A stretch of 64,000 nt of DNA from Gimesia chilikensis. GTDB lineage: Bacteria; Planctomycetota; Planctomycetia; Planctomycetales; Planctomycetaceae. Of this stretch, positions 7,655-20,085 are shown one piece after another (within the stretch, counting starts at the first letter, position 1; each line of letters opens with the position of its first letter). The translations under genes and the position numbers were made by a program. The stretch is taken from assembly GCF_007744075.1 (NCBI RefSeq), contig NZ_CP036266.1, positions 7,592,564 to 7,656,563 on the forward strand. The letters run 5' to 3'. Under the pieces are notes generated by a model. It was not told where the DNA came from, made no database searches, and saw nothing but the letters and a program-made list of their open reading frames with translations.

Positions 7655-10038
7655 TGAAAGTGCTGCACCGGAAATTACTGCGAGAACTGCTGGCGGCCCG
7701 CGGGGTTCTGATCGCCATCATCAGTATTATCGCGGTCGGCATCGGCTGTTTCATCGCCATGTTTTCGACCTATGATAATCTCGAGTATTCCCGGCAGAAC
7801 TATTACCGGCTCTGTCACATGGCTGACTTCTCCATCGAACTCAAGAAGGTCCCCCTGGGTGACCTTGAGGCGATCGCGCAAACGCCGGGAGTAACCAATA
7901 TCCTGCCGCGGATTGTTTTTGAAGTTACCGCCTCACTCGAAGACGTTGAAAAACCTCTCTCTGGAAAAGCGGTCTCGCTACCCGAACATGAAAACGCGCC
8001 GATCAACAGCATCGTCATCAAGCAGGGCAGTTACTTCACCGATCAGCGACAGGAAGAGGTCATCGTCAATGATGCGTTCGCCCGTGCACATAATCTGCGG
8101 CCCGGCGATCACATTCAGCTGATTCTCAACAACCGACTTCAGGACCTGCTGATCGTCGGTACCGCCATCAGCTCCGAATTCGTCTACCTGATCGGTCCCG
8201 GTGGACTCGTGCCGGAACCGGAAAGCTACGGCGTGTTCTACCTGAAGCATGACTACGCGGAAGATGTCTTCGGTTTTGAAGGGGCGGCCAACCAGATCCT
8301 AGGACACCTCGCCCCGCAGTACCAGAGCCCTAACCGCGTCCGCCAGATTCTGGATCAGCTGGAACTCGAACTGGAAGACTACGGCGTCTTTTCCACGACC
8401 CCGCTCTCGCAGCAGTCCTCGCACTGGTTCCTGAAAAATGAGATCGACGGTCTCAAAATCAGTGCCACCATTCTGCCATCCATCTTTTTGATTGTCGCGG
8501 CCCTGGCTTTGAATCTGCTCATGTCACGGATGGCGGAACAGCAGCGAACCGTGGTCGGAACCCTCAAAGCCCTGGGCTATTCCAATCAGGAGATGTTTCG
8601 GCACTTCATTCAGTTTGGTCTGCTGATCGGGGTGGCAGGAGGCATCCTGGGAACCCTGCTGGGCTACTCCCTGGCCGGAGCCATGACGGCCCAATACCGT
8701 AATTTTTTCGAATTCCCCTCGCTGACCAATCAGATGTATCCCCGTGTAATTCTGCTGGGCATGCTGATCAGCGTCTTCTTTGCGGTGCTGGGAACCTTCC
8801 GCGGGGTCCGTACTGTCGTGCGTCTCTCACCGGCGGAAGCGATGCGTCCCAAACCGCCGCTACGGGCCCGGCGGATTCTATTGGAGCGGATTCAAGTCTT
8901 CTGGCAGGCACTCGACTTCCGCTGGCAGATGGTGCTCCGCGACATCTTCCGCAATCGAACCCGCACCATTGGTGGATTACTCTCCGCGACAGTCGGGGCG
9001 ATGCTGCTGCTGGTCACCTTTTCCATGTACGACTCCGCCTTCGCCTTGCTCAACTTTCAATACGATAAGCTGCTGCTCAGTGATATCGACCTGACTTTCA
9101 AAGACGACCACGACTACTCCGCGTATTTCGAAGCCCAACAGATCCAGGGAGTCGATTATGCAGAGCCGCTGTTCCAGGTTGGCTGTACCCTGCAGAACGG
9201 CATCCACGAAAAGAAAACCGGTATCACCGGGATTCTGCGAGACGCGCGACTGACCATTCCCCGCGACACCGAGGGGAACCGGGTCGAAGTCCCCCCTACC
9301 GGTTTACTGGTCACACGCAAACTGGCCGACATTCTGCACATCCAGGCGGGAGACTCGATCCGCATGGTTCCCGTTTCCGGCGATCGCATTCCCCGCCAGG
9401 TCCCCGTCATGAAAATCATCGACAGTTACCTGGGGCTGACCGTTTACGCTGACTTCCATTACCTGAACCGTTTGATGGGCGAAGCCGATTCGCTGACCAG
9501 TGTGCAGCTCAAAACAAATCCCCGACCGGAAGTGACGCGGAAAATCTATCGGCAACTGAAACAGGTCCCGGCGATTCAGACGGTAAATTCCATCCGCGAT
9601 CAGAAAGACAAACTGCAGGAAGTCCTCGTCGACCAGATGATCGTGATGATTGTCGTAGTGATCGTCTTCTCCTGCCTGATTTTTTTCGGCAGCATTCTCA
9701 ATGCGTCGCTGATTTCGCTATCCGAACGTCAACAGGAAATCGCCACGCTGCGGGTACTGGGATACACTCCCGGCGAAGTCGGCTCGATCTTCCTCCGCGA
9801 AAGTTTCTCTGTTAATCTGCCCGGCATCCTGCTGGGTTTGCCCGCCGGTTACTGGGCTTCCAAAGGCATTAACATTGCCTACGATACCGAACTGTTCCGC
9901 ATGCCATTTACCATCTACATGCTGAGCTGGGTGATGACGGTCGTCCTGGGCATCCTGTTTACACTGATCTCACACTGGCCGGTCCAGAAAACCATTCAGA
10001 AAATGGACTGGCTCCAGGCGTTGAATGTAAAGGAATAA
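7654..10038 (+). CDS. ABC transporter permease with two FtsX domains
   Basis: A 794-aa permease. The first half has a membrane segment near 17-40, a large extracytoplasmic domain, then three segments near 270-290, 318-340 and 366-388. The second half repeats this (about 433-455, then 663-685, 710-735 and 755-780). It is thus a tandem FtsX permease in one chain, so one copy could serve where MacB-type systems use a homodimer. The adaptor gene follows 2 nt later. Substrate cannot be read from sequence; lipids, lipoproteins, glycolipids or peptides are all possible. Confidence 0.92.
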   Translation: MKVLHRKLLRELLAARGVLIAIISIIAVGIGCFIAMFSTYDNLEYSRQNYYRLCHMADFSIELKKVPLGDLEAIAQTPGVTNILPRIVFEVTASLEDVEKPLSGKAVSLPEHENAPINSIVIKQGSYFTDQRQEEVIVNDAFARAHNLRPGDHIQLILNNRLQDLLIVGTAISSEFVYLIGPGGLVPEPESYGVFYLKHDYAEDVFGFEGAANQILGHLAPQYQSPNRVRQILDQLELELEDYGVFSTTPLSQQSSHWFLKNEIDGLKISATILPSIFLIVAALALNLLMSRMAEQQRTVVGTLKALGYSNQEMFRHFIQFGLLIGVAGGILGTLLGYSLAGAMTAQYRNFFEFPSLTNQMYPRVILLGMLISVFFAVLGTFRGVRTVVRLSPAEAMRPKPPLRARRILLERIQVFWQALDFRWQMVLRDIFRNRTRTIGGLLSATVGAMLLLVTFSMYDSAFALLNFQYDKLLLSDIDLTFKDDHDYSAYFEAQQIQGVDYAEPLFQVGCTLQNGIHEKKTGITGILRDARLTIPRDTEGNRVEVPPTGLLVTRKLADILHIQAGDSIRMVPVSGDRIPRQVPVMKIIDSYLGLTVYADFHYLNRLMGEADSLTSVQLKTNPRPEVTRKIYRQLKQVPAIQTVNSIRDQKDKLQEVLVDQMIVMIVVVIVFSCLIFFGSILNASLISLSERQQEIATLRVLGYTPGEVGSIFLRESFSVNLPGILLGLPAGYWASKGINIAYDTELFRMPFTIYMLSWVMTVVLGILFTLISHWPVQKTIQKMDWLQALNVKE

Positions 10039-10040
10039 CC

Positions 10041-11420
10041 ATGTCCCGAAAATCCATCCTGATCACAGTCGGCCTGCTGGCGGTGCTGGGGTTGTATTAT
10101 CTTTTCAGCGAAGCGCCGCAGCCGGTGGATGTTACAGCCGCGGAGACAGGCACCGTCAAGGCGTTCATCGAAGAACGCGCCAAGACCAGCCTGCCTCGCA
10201 TCTACCGCATCGCCATGCCGCTCAACGGGCGGGTGATGCCCATCACCGTGCAGGAAGATGAAAAGGTCACCCAGGGACAGGTCATCGCGGAGATGGATAC
10301 GTCCGACCTGGATGCCGAAGTCGCCAAAGCCCGCTACCGCGTGGAACAGTATGCCCGCAAAATCATCGAACAGTCCGACAATCGCCTGGAAGATAACTCG
10401 CTCGACCAATTCGATGAGTTCCTCAAATCAATGAATCTCACCGTCGAAGCCGCCAGCAAACAGCAGGATGCCAGTAAAGCCAAATGGACCTACGCGCGGG
10501 ACGAGTACGATCGCAAGTATCAGCTGTTTCAAAAGAACGCACTGTCGGCCAGTGAACTCAGTGAAGCAGACCTCTTCAAAAAACAGAGCGAAATCGATTA
10601 CCAGAAAGACATTCTCACCTGGCGGGCCCTGCAGGCCATTCAAAGTGCGATGCAGATTGGCAAAATTTCGATTCAGAAATACAAAGAGAAGAAAGTCCTC
10701 TCCGAAGCAGTCCTGCAGGAAGAGAAGAAAGAAGCAGAGTCTCAGCTTGAGCAGTTACAGCGCGACCGTAATCGGGCCACGATGCGGAGCCCCATTGATG
10801 GAACCGTGCTGGCGAAACACTTCTCCAACGAGCGTACGCTGCCCGCTGGCGAAATCCTGCTCGAGCTCGGTCAGCTGGATGATCTCGAAGTCGAAGCCGA
10901 TGTTCTCTCTCAATACGTGGGCAACATCCACGTCGGTTCGCCCGTCGATATCGAAGGTCCCGCCATCGGTCCTGAGCCCGTGCAGGGAAAGGTCAAACGG
11001 ATCTACCCCAAGGGCTTTACCAAGATTTCTTCGCTGGGCGTCGAGCAGCAGCGCGTGAAGGTCATCATCGGCTTTGACCGGAACATCTTCAAACAGCTGC
11101 AACAGCAGCAGCGGACTCTGGGCACCGACTTTCGGGTGCGGGTTAAAATCTATACGGACATCAAACCGGATGTGGTCAAGGTTTCCCGCTCGACACTGTT
11201 TCGTAACGGATCAGGACAGTGGCAGGCCTACGTGGTTCGGAATAACCGTACGGTGCTCGTCGATGTTGAACCGGGGGTGATGAATGATTTCGAAGCGGAG
11301 ATCAAAGCGGGAATTAAAGCCGGCGATCGACTGATCGTCGCCCCCAGCATGAATCTGACTTCGGGACAGTCTGTGGAACCGCACCTGATTAAGAACCTGG
11401 AGCGGTCCCCGGCCGACTGA
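10041..11420 (+). CDS. HlyD/MFP-family periplasmic adaptor
   Basis: A 459-aa membrane fusion protein. One N-terminal membrane anchor (about 6-22) is followed by a lipoyl half (NGRVMPITVQEDEKVTQGQVI), a long coiled coil (about 95-260), the second lipoyl half (TMRSPIDGTVLAKHF) and beta-barrel domains. The adaptor would link the FtsX permease to an outer-membrane partner; no TolC gene is in this operon, though a TolC lipoprotein lies at 57.9-60.5 kb. Order ATPase-permease-adaptor with 1-2 nt junctions marks one operon. It resembles the DevBCA/MacAB layout, in a different gene order. Confidence 0.92.
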   Translation: MSRKSILITVGLLAVLGLYYLFSEAPQPVDVTAAETGTVKAFIEERAKTSLPRIYRIAMPLNGRVMPITVQEDEKVTQGQVIAEMDTSDLDAEVAKARYRVEQYARKIIEQSDNRLEDNSLDQFDEFLKSMNLTVEAASKQQDASKAKWTYARDEYDRKYQLFQKNALSASELSEADLFKKQSEIDYQKDILTWRALQAIQSAMQIGKISIQKYKEKKVLSEAVLQEEKKEAESQLEQLQRDRNRATMRSPIDGTVLAKHFSNERTLPAGEILLELGQLDDLEVEADVLSQYVGNIHVGSPVDIEGPAIGPEPVQGKVKRIYPKGFTKISSLGVEQQRVKVIIGFDRNIFKQLQQQQRTLGTDFRVRVKIYTDIKPDVVKVSRSTLFRNGSGQWQAYVVRNNRTVLVDVEPGVMNDFEAEIKAGIKAGDRLIVAPSMNLTSGQSVEPHLIKNLERSPAD

Positions 11421-11425
11421 CCTGT

Positions 11426-12064
11426 TTAAAAGCTGGTGCCGGATGCACTGTTGATCGGAATCTGTCGCGGCTTTTCTGTCGAAGCCTTATCCAGCTGGAT
11501 ACTCAGAATTCCGTTTTGCACGGAGGCGGAGACCTTATCCGGATCGACGGCAACAGGCATGGGTACCGAACGACGGAATTGACCGGAAGGACGCTCACTC
11601 ATCCGCACGGTCTGACCGGCGGTGGTTGTCGTCCCGGTGCTGCGGGTACCGGTCACGGTCAGCATATTGCCGGCCAGTGTGATATTGATCTCTTCGGCAG
11701 TCACACCGGGCAGATCAATATAGACCTGAACCTGCTCTTCCAGCTCCATCAGATCGACACGGGGAACCCAGACAGGATCGTTGCCAAACAGGCCCAGTCG
11801 ATCCAGGGCCCGTTCTCCCTGCTCGACAGCGACACCCAGCAGCTTATCGAATTCGGTGCGCAGCCGTTCGATGGAATTCGGAATGCCCGTAGAGTCAGAT
11901 CGCTTACCTTCGGTTGATTCCTGCGATTCCGACTGGCTGGATTCGGACTGTGCTGATTCTGAATAAGTAGAACCAGCCTGTTCGGCCTGGGTCTGTTCCG
12001 TGGATGCTTCTTCGGTATGAATATAAACGGGATCCGGCTGGCCCGGTTGATCGGCTGATGACAT
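11426..12064 (-). CDS. Hsp20/alpha-crystallin small heat-shock protein
   Basis: A 212-aa small chaperone that would hold unfolding proteins. The N-terminal ~60 residues are rich in Ser, Glu and Gln (repeated SES/SQSES). The alpha-crystallin domain runs from about 100 to 205, with PRVDLMELEEQVQVYIDLPG at its start, ERPSGQFRRSVPMP and the C-terminal NGILSIQLDK motif. The ATG is preceded by GAGGAG at a good distance. It converges with the HlyD gene with only 5 nt between stops. No CIRCE element was found upstream. Confidence 0.92.
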   Translation of the reverse strand: MSSADQPGQPDPVYIHTEEASTEQTQAEQAGSTYSESAQSESSQSESQESTEGKRSDSTGIPNSIERLRTEFDKLLGVAVEQGERALDRLGLFGNDPVWVPRVDLMELEEQVQVYIDLPGVTAEEINITLAGNMLTVTGTRSTGTTTTAGQTVRMSERPSGQFRRSVPMPVAVDPDKVSASVQNGILSIQLDKASTEKPRQIPINSASGTSF

Positions 12065-12273
12065 GCTAAACTCCTCTTCCGAGTGCGACTGACGTCGCGC
12101 TCATTTCAAATGTGATGTTCCACAAAAGCGCTTCCCCTGCGGGTGGAATCCACTTTTGACTGTATTGTCTCACATCTGATTCGAACTGCCAGTAAAATTC
12201 TTGAAAATTACCGGCGGATTTTATGAGGGAGCTGTCATTGACTGACTATAGTAAGCCGAATGAAGCGGTCAGA

Positions 12274-12525
12274 CTATTTCGCGCCGGAGGTCAGACTGGT
12301 GTCTTCTTCCTCGACAGCACAGGAGCCAGCGGCCGTCGCGTGATCGTGCTCTTTCATCTTGTCGCCGACTGAGCAACCACCACACTGGGAGCAGCCTTCG
12401 GCTCCTTCGATGTTGTTCAGACCGCCACACGAGCCTTTGATACACCGGTTACTGAAGATCACACCAACGGCCATCCCCGCGAAGGCCAGGGCAAAGATTG
12501 CCAGAGCAAACAGGACTGTTGACAT
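12274..12525 (-). CDS. nqrM: NqrM, Na+-NQR maturation factor
   Basis: An 83-aa protein with one N-terminal membrane helix (about 3-25) and a cysteine cluster in CIKGSCGG and GCSQCGGC, typical of NqrM (DUF539). In Vibrio and Klebsiella, NqrM is needed to deliver iron for the Cys4 Fe site between NqrD and NqrE. It sits last in the nqr cluster, 2 nt after apbE, as in proteobacteria. The tail is hydrophilic and not conserved. Confidence 0.9.
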   Translation of the reverse strand: MSTVLFALAIFALAFAGMAVGVIFSNRCIKGSCGGLNNIEGAEGCSQCGGCSVGDKMKEHDHATAAGSCAVEEEDTSLTSGAK

Positions 12526-12527
12526 AA

Positions 12528-13584
12528 TTACTGCTCCTCACCGAACTGCTTCTGCCAGGCAGGCGAGAAGCGTTCTGTAAAACCGGCGTCTGTTTTCACG
12601 ATAAAATAAGCGGCGATGTCCCGCTTTTGTACCCAATTATACCCCTCATCGGGGCCTAATACCATCAGGCATGTCGCGATCGCGTCGCAATTCATGCAGG
12701 TTTCCCCCACCACGGTCACCGAAGCGAGCCCATGAGTCGCTGGTCGCCCGGTACGGGGATCAATGGTGTGTGAATAGCTGACGCCATCCACCTCAAAAAA
12801 ATTACGATAATTGCCCGAAGTCGCCATCGACAGGTTGGACAGTGGTACGATCTTCTGCACCACCCGGGTTTCACTCACCGGCTTTTCGATGCCAACCTTC
12901 CAGGCTTCGCCGCGCTGATTGATGCCCCGGGCCCGCATCTCGCCACCGATTTCCACCAGGTAATTTTCGATACCACGAGACTCGATGAGTTCGGCAACCG
13001 CATCGACACCGTAGCCTTTTGCGATAGCCGACAGATCGACGTACACGTCGGGAATCAGTTTCTTCAGTGCCGCAGGTGACTCCTGCACCTGGATATGATG
13101 ATAACCCACCTTCTTGCGGGCCGCTTCTATCTTCTCGTCTGCAGGCAGCGTCTTCTTGCCGGGATCCGGACCGAAGTGCCACAGGTTGACCAGTGGGCCG
13201 ACGGTCATATCGAAGGCCCCGTCGCTGTCTTCACTCAAATTGAGACCGGCTGCGACGACTTTGACCACAGCAGGTGCGACGGGTAACCATTGATCGGGTT
13301 CCGCCTGGTTGAACAGGGATAGTTCCGAATCTTTGATGTAGGTCGACATCTCCTGGTTGATTTCCACGAGCAGCTGATCGATGTCCTGTTTCAGCTGCCC
13401 GGTATCAACCTTATCTGCCGCAGGGGAACAGACCGTAATGTGATAGGTCGTTCCCATCGTCGGCCCCTCGATCTGCTGCTTCTGTAATGCAGCAGAATCG
13501 GGGCCTGATTCATCGTTCCGGCATCCCGTGACCTGCAGGCAACACAGCAGCAGGCCGAGCGTCCAGAACCACGCGGATTGTCTG

Positions 13585-13598
<14 letters not shown>
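12528..13598 (-). CDS. apbE: ApbE, FAD:protein FMN transferase (lipoprotein)
   Basis: About 356 aa. This enzyme attaches FMN through a phosphoester to threonines of NqrB and NqrC. Seen: a lipoprotein signal ending in [28 protein letters not shown], and [12 protein letters not shown], all ApbE landmarks. The ATG at 13598 is preferred over one at 13634 because it gives a proper signal peptide; it overlaps the end of nqrF by 14 nt. Both target threonines (SGAT in NqrB and NqrC) are encoded in the same operon. Confidence 0.92.
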
Positions 13599-14808
<1,210 letters not shown>

Positions 14809-14851
14809 GATTAAACTTTAACCGCTCAATAAATTAGGAAAATGTTAAGTC

Positions 14852-15463
14852 TCAGAGCTGGATACCGGAGAAAGCCATGAAGGCCATCGCCATCAGTCCA
14901 ACGGTAATAAAGGTGATGCCCAGACCGCGTAATCCCGGTGGAACATCACTGTATTTCATTTTCTCCCGCACACCTGCCAGCGCCAGAATCGCCAGTGCCC
15001 AGCCGACACCGGAACCGAAACCGAAGACGCAGCTTTCGGGGAAGTTGTAGTCTCGTTCTACCATAAACAGGGTTCCCCCCAGGATCGCGCAGTTCACGGT
15101 AATCAGCGGCAGGAAGATCCCCAGCGAGTTGTAGAGAGCGGGAACGAACCGGTCGAGGGTCATTTCCAGGATCTGCACCATCGCCGCAATCACGCCGATG
15201 TAACAGATCAGACCGACGAAGGTCAGGTCGACATTGGGATAACCGGCCCAGGCCAGTGCGCCCTTCTTCAACAGGTGCTGATAGATGATGTTATTGACGG
15301 GAACAGTAATCGTCTGAATGACAACCACAGCGATCCCCAGACCGAAGGCGGTCTTCACATTCTTGGAAACGGCCAGAAAGGTACACATTCCCAGGAAGAA
15401 GGCCAGTGCCAGGTTTTCAACGAACAGACACTTGATAAACAGGCTCAGATAATGCTCTAACAT
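14852..15463 (-). CDS. nqrE: NqrE, membrane subunit of Na+-NQR
   Basis: A 203-aa, six-helix membrane protein. It starts [20 protein letters not shown], typical of NqrE. NqrE and NqrD are inverted paralogues that together hold an iron centre with four cysteines in the membrane. It is separated from nqrD by one base, implying coupled translation. Confidence 0.97.
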   Translation of the reverse strand: MLEHYLSLFIKCLFVENLALAFFLGMCTFLAVSKNVKTAFGLGIAVVVIQTITVPVNNIIYQHLLKKGALAWAGYPNVDLTFVGLICYIGVIAAMVQILEMTLDRFVPALYNSLGIFLPLITVNCAILGGTLFMVERDYNFPESCVFGFGSGVGWALAILALAGVREKMKYSDVPPGLRGLGITFITVGLMAMAFMAFSGIQL

Positions 15464-15464
15464 G

Positions 15465-16088
15465 TTATGCTTCCTCCACCTGATCGGTCTTCCAGGCTCT
15501 TAAGGCCCAGATGGTGAAACCGATAATAAAGAACGCGCTGGGAGGTAATAACATCAGGCCATTGGCGTCATACCAGCCACCCTCGCGACTCAGTTTCAAA
15601 ATGGTAACTCCAAACAGGCTGCCGGATCCGAACAGTTCCCGGAAGAAGGCAACCAGCATCAGGACTGCACTGTAACCCAGCCCGTTTCCAATCCCGTCCA
15701 GGAAGCTGATGCCTGGCTCGTTTTTCATCGCGAACCCTTCGGCACGCCCCATCACGATACAGTTGGTAATAATCAGTCCCACAAACACGGACAGCTGCTT
15801 GCTGATTCCGAAGGCGAATGCCTTGAGGAACTGATCGACCAGAATCACCAGTGAGGCGATGATCGTCATCTGCACGATAATGCGGATACTGCCGGGAATC
15901 TGCAGACGAATCGAAGCGACTGCGGCGTTCGAGCAGGCAGTCACCAGGGTTACCGCGATACTCATCACGAGTGCGGTCTCCATCTTGGTTGTTACCGCCA
16001 GAGCGGAACAGATTCCAAGGATCTGCAACGCAATCGGGTTGTTATTAAAAATCGGTCCGGTCAGAACCTCTTTTTGTCGTGAATTCAT
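15465..16088 (-). CDS. nqrD: NqrD, membrane subunit of Na+-NQR
   Basis: A 207-aa membrane subunit with six predicted helices. The conserved stretch [13 protein letters not shown] is visible near residue 115. With NqrE it forms the Na+ path and the intramembrane Fe site. One base separates it from nqrC (stop at 16090) and one from nqrE. Confidence 0.97.
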   Translation of the reverse strand: MNSRQKEVLTGPIFNNNPIALQILGICSALAVTTKMETALVMSIAVTLVTACSNAAVASIRLQIPGSIRIIVQMTIIASLVILVDQFLKAFAFGISKQLSVFVGLIITNCIVMGRAEGFAMKNEPGISFLDGIGNGLGYSAVLMLVAFFRELFGSGSLFGVTILKLSREGGWYDANGLMLLPPSAFFIIGFTIWALRAWKTDQVEEA

Positions 16089-16089
16089 A

Positions 16090-16893
16090 TTACTTTCCCT
16101 CCTTTTCCCGAACCTGTTCGAGATAAGGCTTAAATCCTAGGTCACCCAGCCAGAAATCCAGCAGGTGGGTTACGCCGCGAGAGGTAATGGTGGCTCCCGA
16201 GAGGCCGTCCACTTCATGTTCCGCATTGGGGGACTCCGGATTGACGCTCCCCTTAATGACTTCGATATCGGGCTGGAAGTCTTTGTTGTAGACTTCTTTG
16301 CCTTTCCACTGTGCCTTCCACTTGGGGTTATCAACTTCACCACCCAGCCCGGGTGTTTCCCCCTGTTCGTAGAAGGTCAAACCCTGCACGGTGGTCAGGT
16401 CGGTCTGCAGAGCCAGGAAGCCCCACATGGTAGACCAGAGACCTTTGCCGCGGACGGGCAGAACATACTGAGTCAGCTGACCGTTCTCATCGTTGATCAG
16501 GTAGACCCAGGAATAGTTTTCGCGACGTTTGATCCCGGCGATGTCCTTGCTGGGCTCGATTGCCGTGCTCAGCTTGGGATTGTCGATTGCCGCCTTCTGG
16601 TCGTATTCCGCAGGATTGGGGAACAGTTCCTTGTCGTCGGTTACGACTTTACCTGAGTCGAGATCAACGATAATCCCCTCAACCCGCTCGTCATAAATCT
16701 TCATGACGTTCTTCGCGTCATCACCTGGTTGGATCAGGCCCGCCACGGAGAGGATGTTCTTTTTACGTTCGATCTCTTTATTCAGTTCCTGCTTGCTGCG
16801 CAATCCGACCGCAGCCCCGGAAACCAGAATCGAGCAGACCACACACAACGTGGCCGATACGATAAATGTGAAACCTATTGAATCACGCGACAT
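16090..16893 (-). CDS. nqrC: NqrC, FMN-carrying subunit of Na+-NQR
   Basis: About 267 aa. One N-terminal helix (about 6-28) anchors a periplasmic domain; the FMN site is SGATITSRG near residue 235, where the second Thr-type position is modified by ApbE. The ATG at 16893 is chosen over an upstream TTG: it has AGAAGG about 10 nt ahead and gives the usual NqrC N-terminus. It then overlaps the end of nqrB by 11 nt. Confidence 0.95.
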   Translation of the reverse strand: MSRDSIGFTFIVSATLCVVCSILVSGAAVGLRSKQELNKEIERKKNILSVAGLIQPGDDAKNVMKIYDERVEGIIVDLDSGKVVTDDKELFPNPAEYDQKAAIDNPKLSTAIEPSKDIAGIKRRENYSWVYLINDENGQLTQYVLPVRGKGLWSTMWGFLALQTDLTTVQGLTFYEQGETPGLGGEVDNPKWKAQWKGKEVYNKDFQPDIEVIKGSVNPESPNAEHEVDGLSGATITSRGVTHLLDFWLGDLGFKPYLEQVREKEGK

Positions 16894-18127
16894 TTCGCGC
16901 CAACCTTCTTTTAATGTTTGCTTGAACCACGTAATAATCAATCAGAGGAGCGAAGACGTTGCCGAACAGAATCGCCAGCATGATCCCCTCTGGATACGCA
17001 GGATTGACGACCCGAATCAGGATTGTCATTCCCCCAATCAAAATTCCATATAACCAGCGACCGGTGTCGGTCATCGCTGCGGAGACCGGGTCGGTCGCCA
17101 TGAAGACCAGACCGAAGGCCAGACCACCGACAACCAGGTGCCACTGCGGAGGCATGGCGAACATCGCGTTGGTATTGCTGCCAATCATCCAGAGCAGTGT
17201 GGCTAAGCCCATCGATCCGGCAAGCACACCCGCCATCACACGCCAGGAACCAACGCCGATCAGGATCAGGAAGATCGCTCCGAGGAGACAGGCCAGAGTT
17301 GAAGTTTCACCCATGGACCCCTGAATGGTTCCCAGGAACGCCTGCGACCAGGAGATACCAAGGCCTCCCTCAGAGATGGGATTGGTGACTGCTTTCATGC
17401 CGACTTCGGGAGCAGCGGTGGCCATCTGCCCCAGTGAAGTAGCACCACTGAAGCCATCAACGGCAGTCCAGACTGTGTCACCCACGATCTGTGCCGGATA
17501 GGCAAAGTATAGAAACGCACGTGCTGTTAATGCGGGGTTGAGGAAGTTTTTCCCTGTACCACCGAAGATTTCTTTACCGACGACCACCCCGAAGCTGATG
17601 CCCAGTGCAACCTGCCAGAGGGGAATTGTGGGAGGCAGCGTTAACGGGAAAAGCATCCCGGTCACCAGGAAGCCTTCGTTGATTTCGTGACGCCGCACGA
17701 TACAGAACAGACCTTCCCAGGCCCCCCCTACCGCCATACAGACGATATAAACGGGCAGGAAGTAAAGTGCCCCATGCACCAGGTTGGAGAGCAGGCTGTT
17801 CGCATCGGGAACTACGCCCAGCGAGGACATGATCGCACCCCGCCAGCCCGGTACCGATTCGATGCCCATGGTACTCATCGCCGCATTGGCCTGATACCCG
17901 GTGTTATAAAGTGCCATAAACACACAGGGCAACAGAGCCACAATGACCATACTCATCATGCGCTTCAAGTCGATGGAGTCGCGCACATGAGAGGCTTCAC
18001 TGGTCACTTCACCCGGCGTATACAGGAAGGTATCCTGCGCTTCGTAAAGTGGGTAAAGCTTCTCGAACTTACCCCCTTTATCGAAGAGAGGGTGCATCTT
18101 ATCAAGAAGATTTCGTAACGGCTTCAT
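16883..18127 (-). CDS. nqrB: NqrB, main membrane subunit of Na+-NQR
   Basis: A 414-aa subunit with about ten helices. The covalent-FMN motif FSGATSLGQ lies near residue 230. The cytosolic N-terminus ([20 protein letters not shown]) matches the family. NqrB also binds riboflavin and quinone in the known enzyme. It starts 219 nt after the nqrA stop, an unusually wide gap in this otherwise tight operon. Confidence 0.97.
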   Translation of the reverse strand: MKPLRNLLDKMHPLFDKGGKFEKLYPLYEAQDTFLYTPGEVTSEASHVRDSIDLKRMMSMVIVALLPCVFMALYNTGYQANAAMSTMGIESVPGWRGAIMSSLGVVPDANSLLSNLVHGALYFLPVYIVCMAVGGAWEGLFCIVRRHEINEGFLVTGMLFPLTLPPTIPLWQVALGISFGVVVGKEIFGGTGKNFLNPALTARAFLYFAYPAQIVGDTVWTAVDGFSGATSLGQMATAAPEVGMKAVTNPISEGGLGISWSQAFLGTIQGSMGETSTLACLLGAIFLILIGVGSWRVMAGVLAGSMGLATLLWMIGSNTNAMFAMPPQWHLVVGGLAFGLVFMATDPVSAAMTDTGRWLYGILIGGMTILIRVVNPAYPEGIMLAILFGNVFAPLIDYYVVQANIKRRLARNVA

Positions 18128-18346
18128 TTCGAGGTTTATCTTTCCTGTTTGACAGCCCCTGAATCAGGCTCAGGCGGGCCATCAGCAACTTTGACTGTCT
18201 CTGACTGCGAGCCGAAACGAATACGTTTCAGAGCGATCAGTCAGGCTGACATCTTTCAAAACAAATTGAGTTATCCGGCTTACAATCACACTCAGTGAAG
18301 GCTTGGCGAGTTTCACAGTCAAAGCCCTTCCCGGGCCAACACTGTA
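18128..18346 (-). other. nqrA-nqrB spacer with dyad
   Basis: This 219-nt spacer has no open frame of note. It contains GAAACG-AATA-CGTTTC (18214-18229), a perfect 6-bp stem, flanked by partly pairing GACTG and CAGTC. It could modulate the ratio of nqrA to nqrBCDEF or stabilise processed mRNA ends. No U-run, so it is not a normal terminator. Confidence 0.35.
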
Positions 18347-19693
18347 TCAGCCCTCGATTTCAATTTTGGTCAAATTGTCTCGCAGCAGTGATCCGTAGTT
18401 GTATTTGCCCGGGCAGACAAACGTGCACAACGACAGGTCTTCTTCATCCAGTTCCAGGCATCCCAGCAGTTTTGCCTGTTCGGTGTCTTCCGTAATCAGT
18501 GCCCGCAACAGGAAGGTCGGCAGGATATCCAGCGGCATCACTTTTTCATAAGTGCCGATGGGAATCATGGCTCGCTTACTGCCTTCGGTGGATGTAGTGA
18601 AAGGCACTTTCTTGCCTTTACCGGTCCAGGAAGAAGCAAATACAGGCACGACCGAGAACTTATTGAATCCGGGGCCCATCCAGCCCAGGAAGTCACGGTG
18701 TGTTCCCTCTTTGAGCGCGGTAACCTGCAATGCATAGCGGCCCAGGTAAGCAAACGGGCCTTCGGCTGTTCGGCCGGCGAGAGCGGAACCGGAAATCACC
18801 CGATCAACGCCTTCTTCGAGGTTGCCGTCTGTCAGGTCAGCCAGACTGGCTCCCATGATGGTTTTCACCAGTTTCGGATTCTTAACCACAGGACCCGCGA
18901 TGGAAATCACGCGTTCGTTGTAAAGCTGACCGGTGCTAAAGAGTTTGCCAATCGCGATCACGTCCTGGTAATTGATGTACCAGACGGTTTTCTTATCGCT
19001 GACCGGATCGAGGTAATGAATGTGTGTGCCGGGGAGACCTGCGGGGTGCGGGCCGCCGAATTCTTCAACCGTCACAAAATCCAGCTCGCAGCCTGGCAGA
19101 TTGGTTCCCGGTGCTTTACAGAGATAGAGCTTGCCTTCGGTCAATGCCTTCAGGACCTGCAGCCCCTGAGAGAATGCGCGGGGCTCTTCACTCAAGACCA
19201 CTTCCGGTGGCGGAGCGAGAGGGCTGGTGTCGATAGCGGTCACAAAGATCGAATGCGGTGTCGATTCGGGCGAAGGCACTTTGCTGTAAGGACGGGTCCG
19301 CAGACTGGTCCAGAGTCCAGACTGCAGCAGGTTCTCGGTGACCTGCTCGCGAGTCAGACTGGCGAGTTGACCTTCTTCATAAGAAGTGAAGGTCTCTTCT
19401 TCTTCGCCGGCGAGTTCAATCACCAGGGATTGAAAAACGCGTTTAGCACCGCGGTTGATTTCAGTCACTTTCCCGGCGGCGGGAGCGGTGTAGATGACGC
19501 CTTCGATCTTTTTGTCGCTGAACAGCAACTGACCTTTTTTAACGGTATCACCGACTTCAACAGCCAGCGTCGGTTTCATACCGATATAGTCCGGGCCGAT
19601 CAAAGCAACTGATCGAACTTGTGGCCCGTTTTCGATCAAAGCGGAAGGCTCACCTGCGATGGGCAGATCCAGACCTTTTTTAATTGTAATCAT
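18347..19693 (-). CDS. nqrA: NqrA, cytosolic subunit of Na+-NQR
   Basis: About 448 aa. The start [16 protein letters not shown] is the classic NqrA N-terminus, so ATG 19693 is used rather than a TTG 27 codons upstream. Later landmarks include [23 protein letters not shown] and [15 protein letters not shown]. NqrA is the soluble, quinone-associated subunit. It begins the operon on the minus strand. Confidence 0.96.
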   Translation of the reverse strand: MITIKKGLDLPIAGEPSALIENGPQVRSVALIGPDYIGMKPTLAVEVGDTVKKGQLLFSDKKIEGVIYTAPAAGKVTEINRGAKRVFQSLVIELAGEEEETFTSYEEGQLASLTREQVTENLLQSGLWTSLRTRPYSKVPSPESTPHSIFVTAIDTSPLAPPPEVVLSEEPRAFSQGLQVLKALTEGKLYLCKAPGTNLPGCELDFVTVEEFGGPHPAGLPGTHIHYLDPVSDKKTVWYINYQDVIAIGKLFSTGQLYNERVISIAGPVVKNPKLVKTIMGASLADLTDGNLEEGVDRVISGSALAGRTAEGPFAYLGRYALQVTALKEGTHRDFLGWMGPGFNKFSVVPVFASSWTGKGKKVPFTTSTEGSKRAMIPIGTYEKVMPLDILPTFLLRALITEDTEQAKLLGCLELDEEDLSLCTFVCPGKYNYGSLLRDNLTKIEIEG

Positions 19694-19811
19694 TGAATTA
19701 TGAACCTGAATGCAACGAGTGTTTCTGACTGACTCGCCTGATGTGGTATCAATCACCACCTGAATGCTGTACAAATCCGATTAAGGGCATTTCTGCAATG
19801 TGCTTGCTGGT

Positions 19812-19840
19812 TTTATAGGCGCAAGATCTCTAGTGCCCAA
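19812..19840 (-). promoter_or_regulatory. Candidate nqr operon promoter
   Basis: On the minus strand TTGGGC (19840-19835) and TATAAA (19817-19812) are 17 nt apart, about 120 nt before the nqrA ATG. The -35 box is only partly consensus. Confidence 0.35.
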
Positions 19841-20085
19841 TAATTCGCGGCTATTTTACACAGATCCCCCCCGTTTTGTAGTGAAAGCAGGGAACAAATT
19901 GGATCATTTTCCATTCTGTATCAGAAAAGCTCGATTCGTAGTTCATTCAGCACCTTTTCCGCGATTCTCAATGCTGAGAACCGACGCGTAATGCATCTAA
20001 TTGCACCGCGCATCAGGTCTTTTCAGCAGAATCTCCCAGCCTGTTTCCTGATGTCTCAATCCGATTTCAACGCTTTTGAATACTC

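Noticed and set aside
12065..12273. CIRCE or heat-shock element upstream of hsp20
   Set aside because: No TTAGCACTC-N9-GAGTGCTAA-like sequence; only a lone GCACTC.
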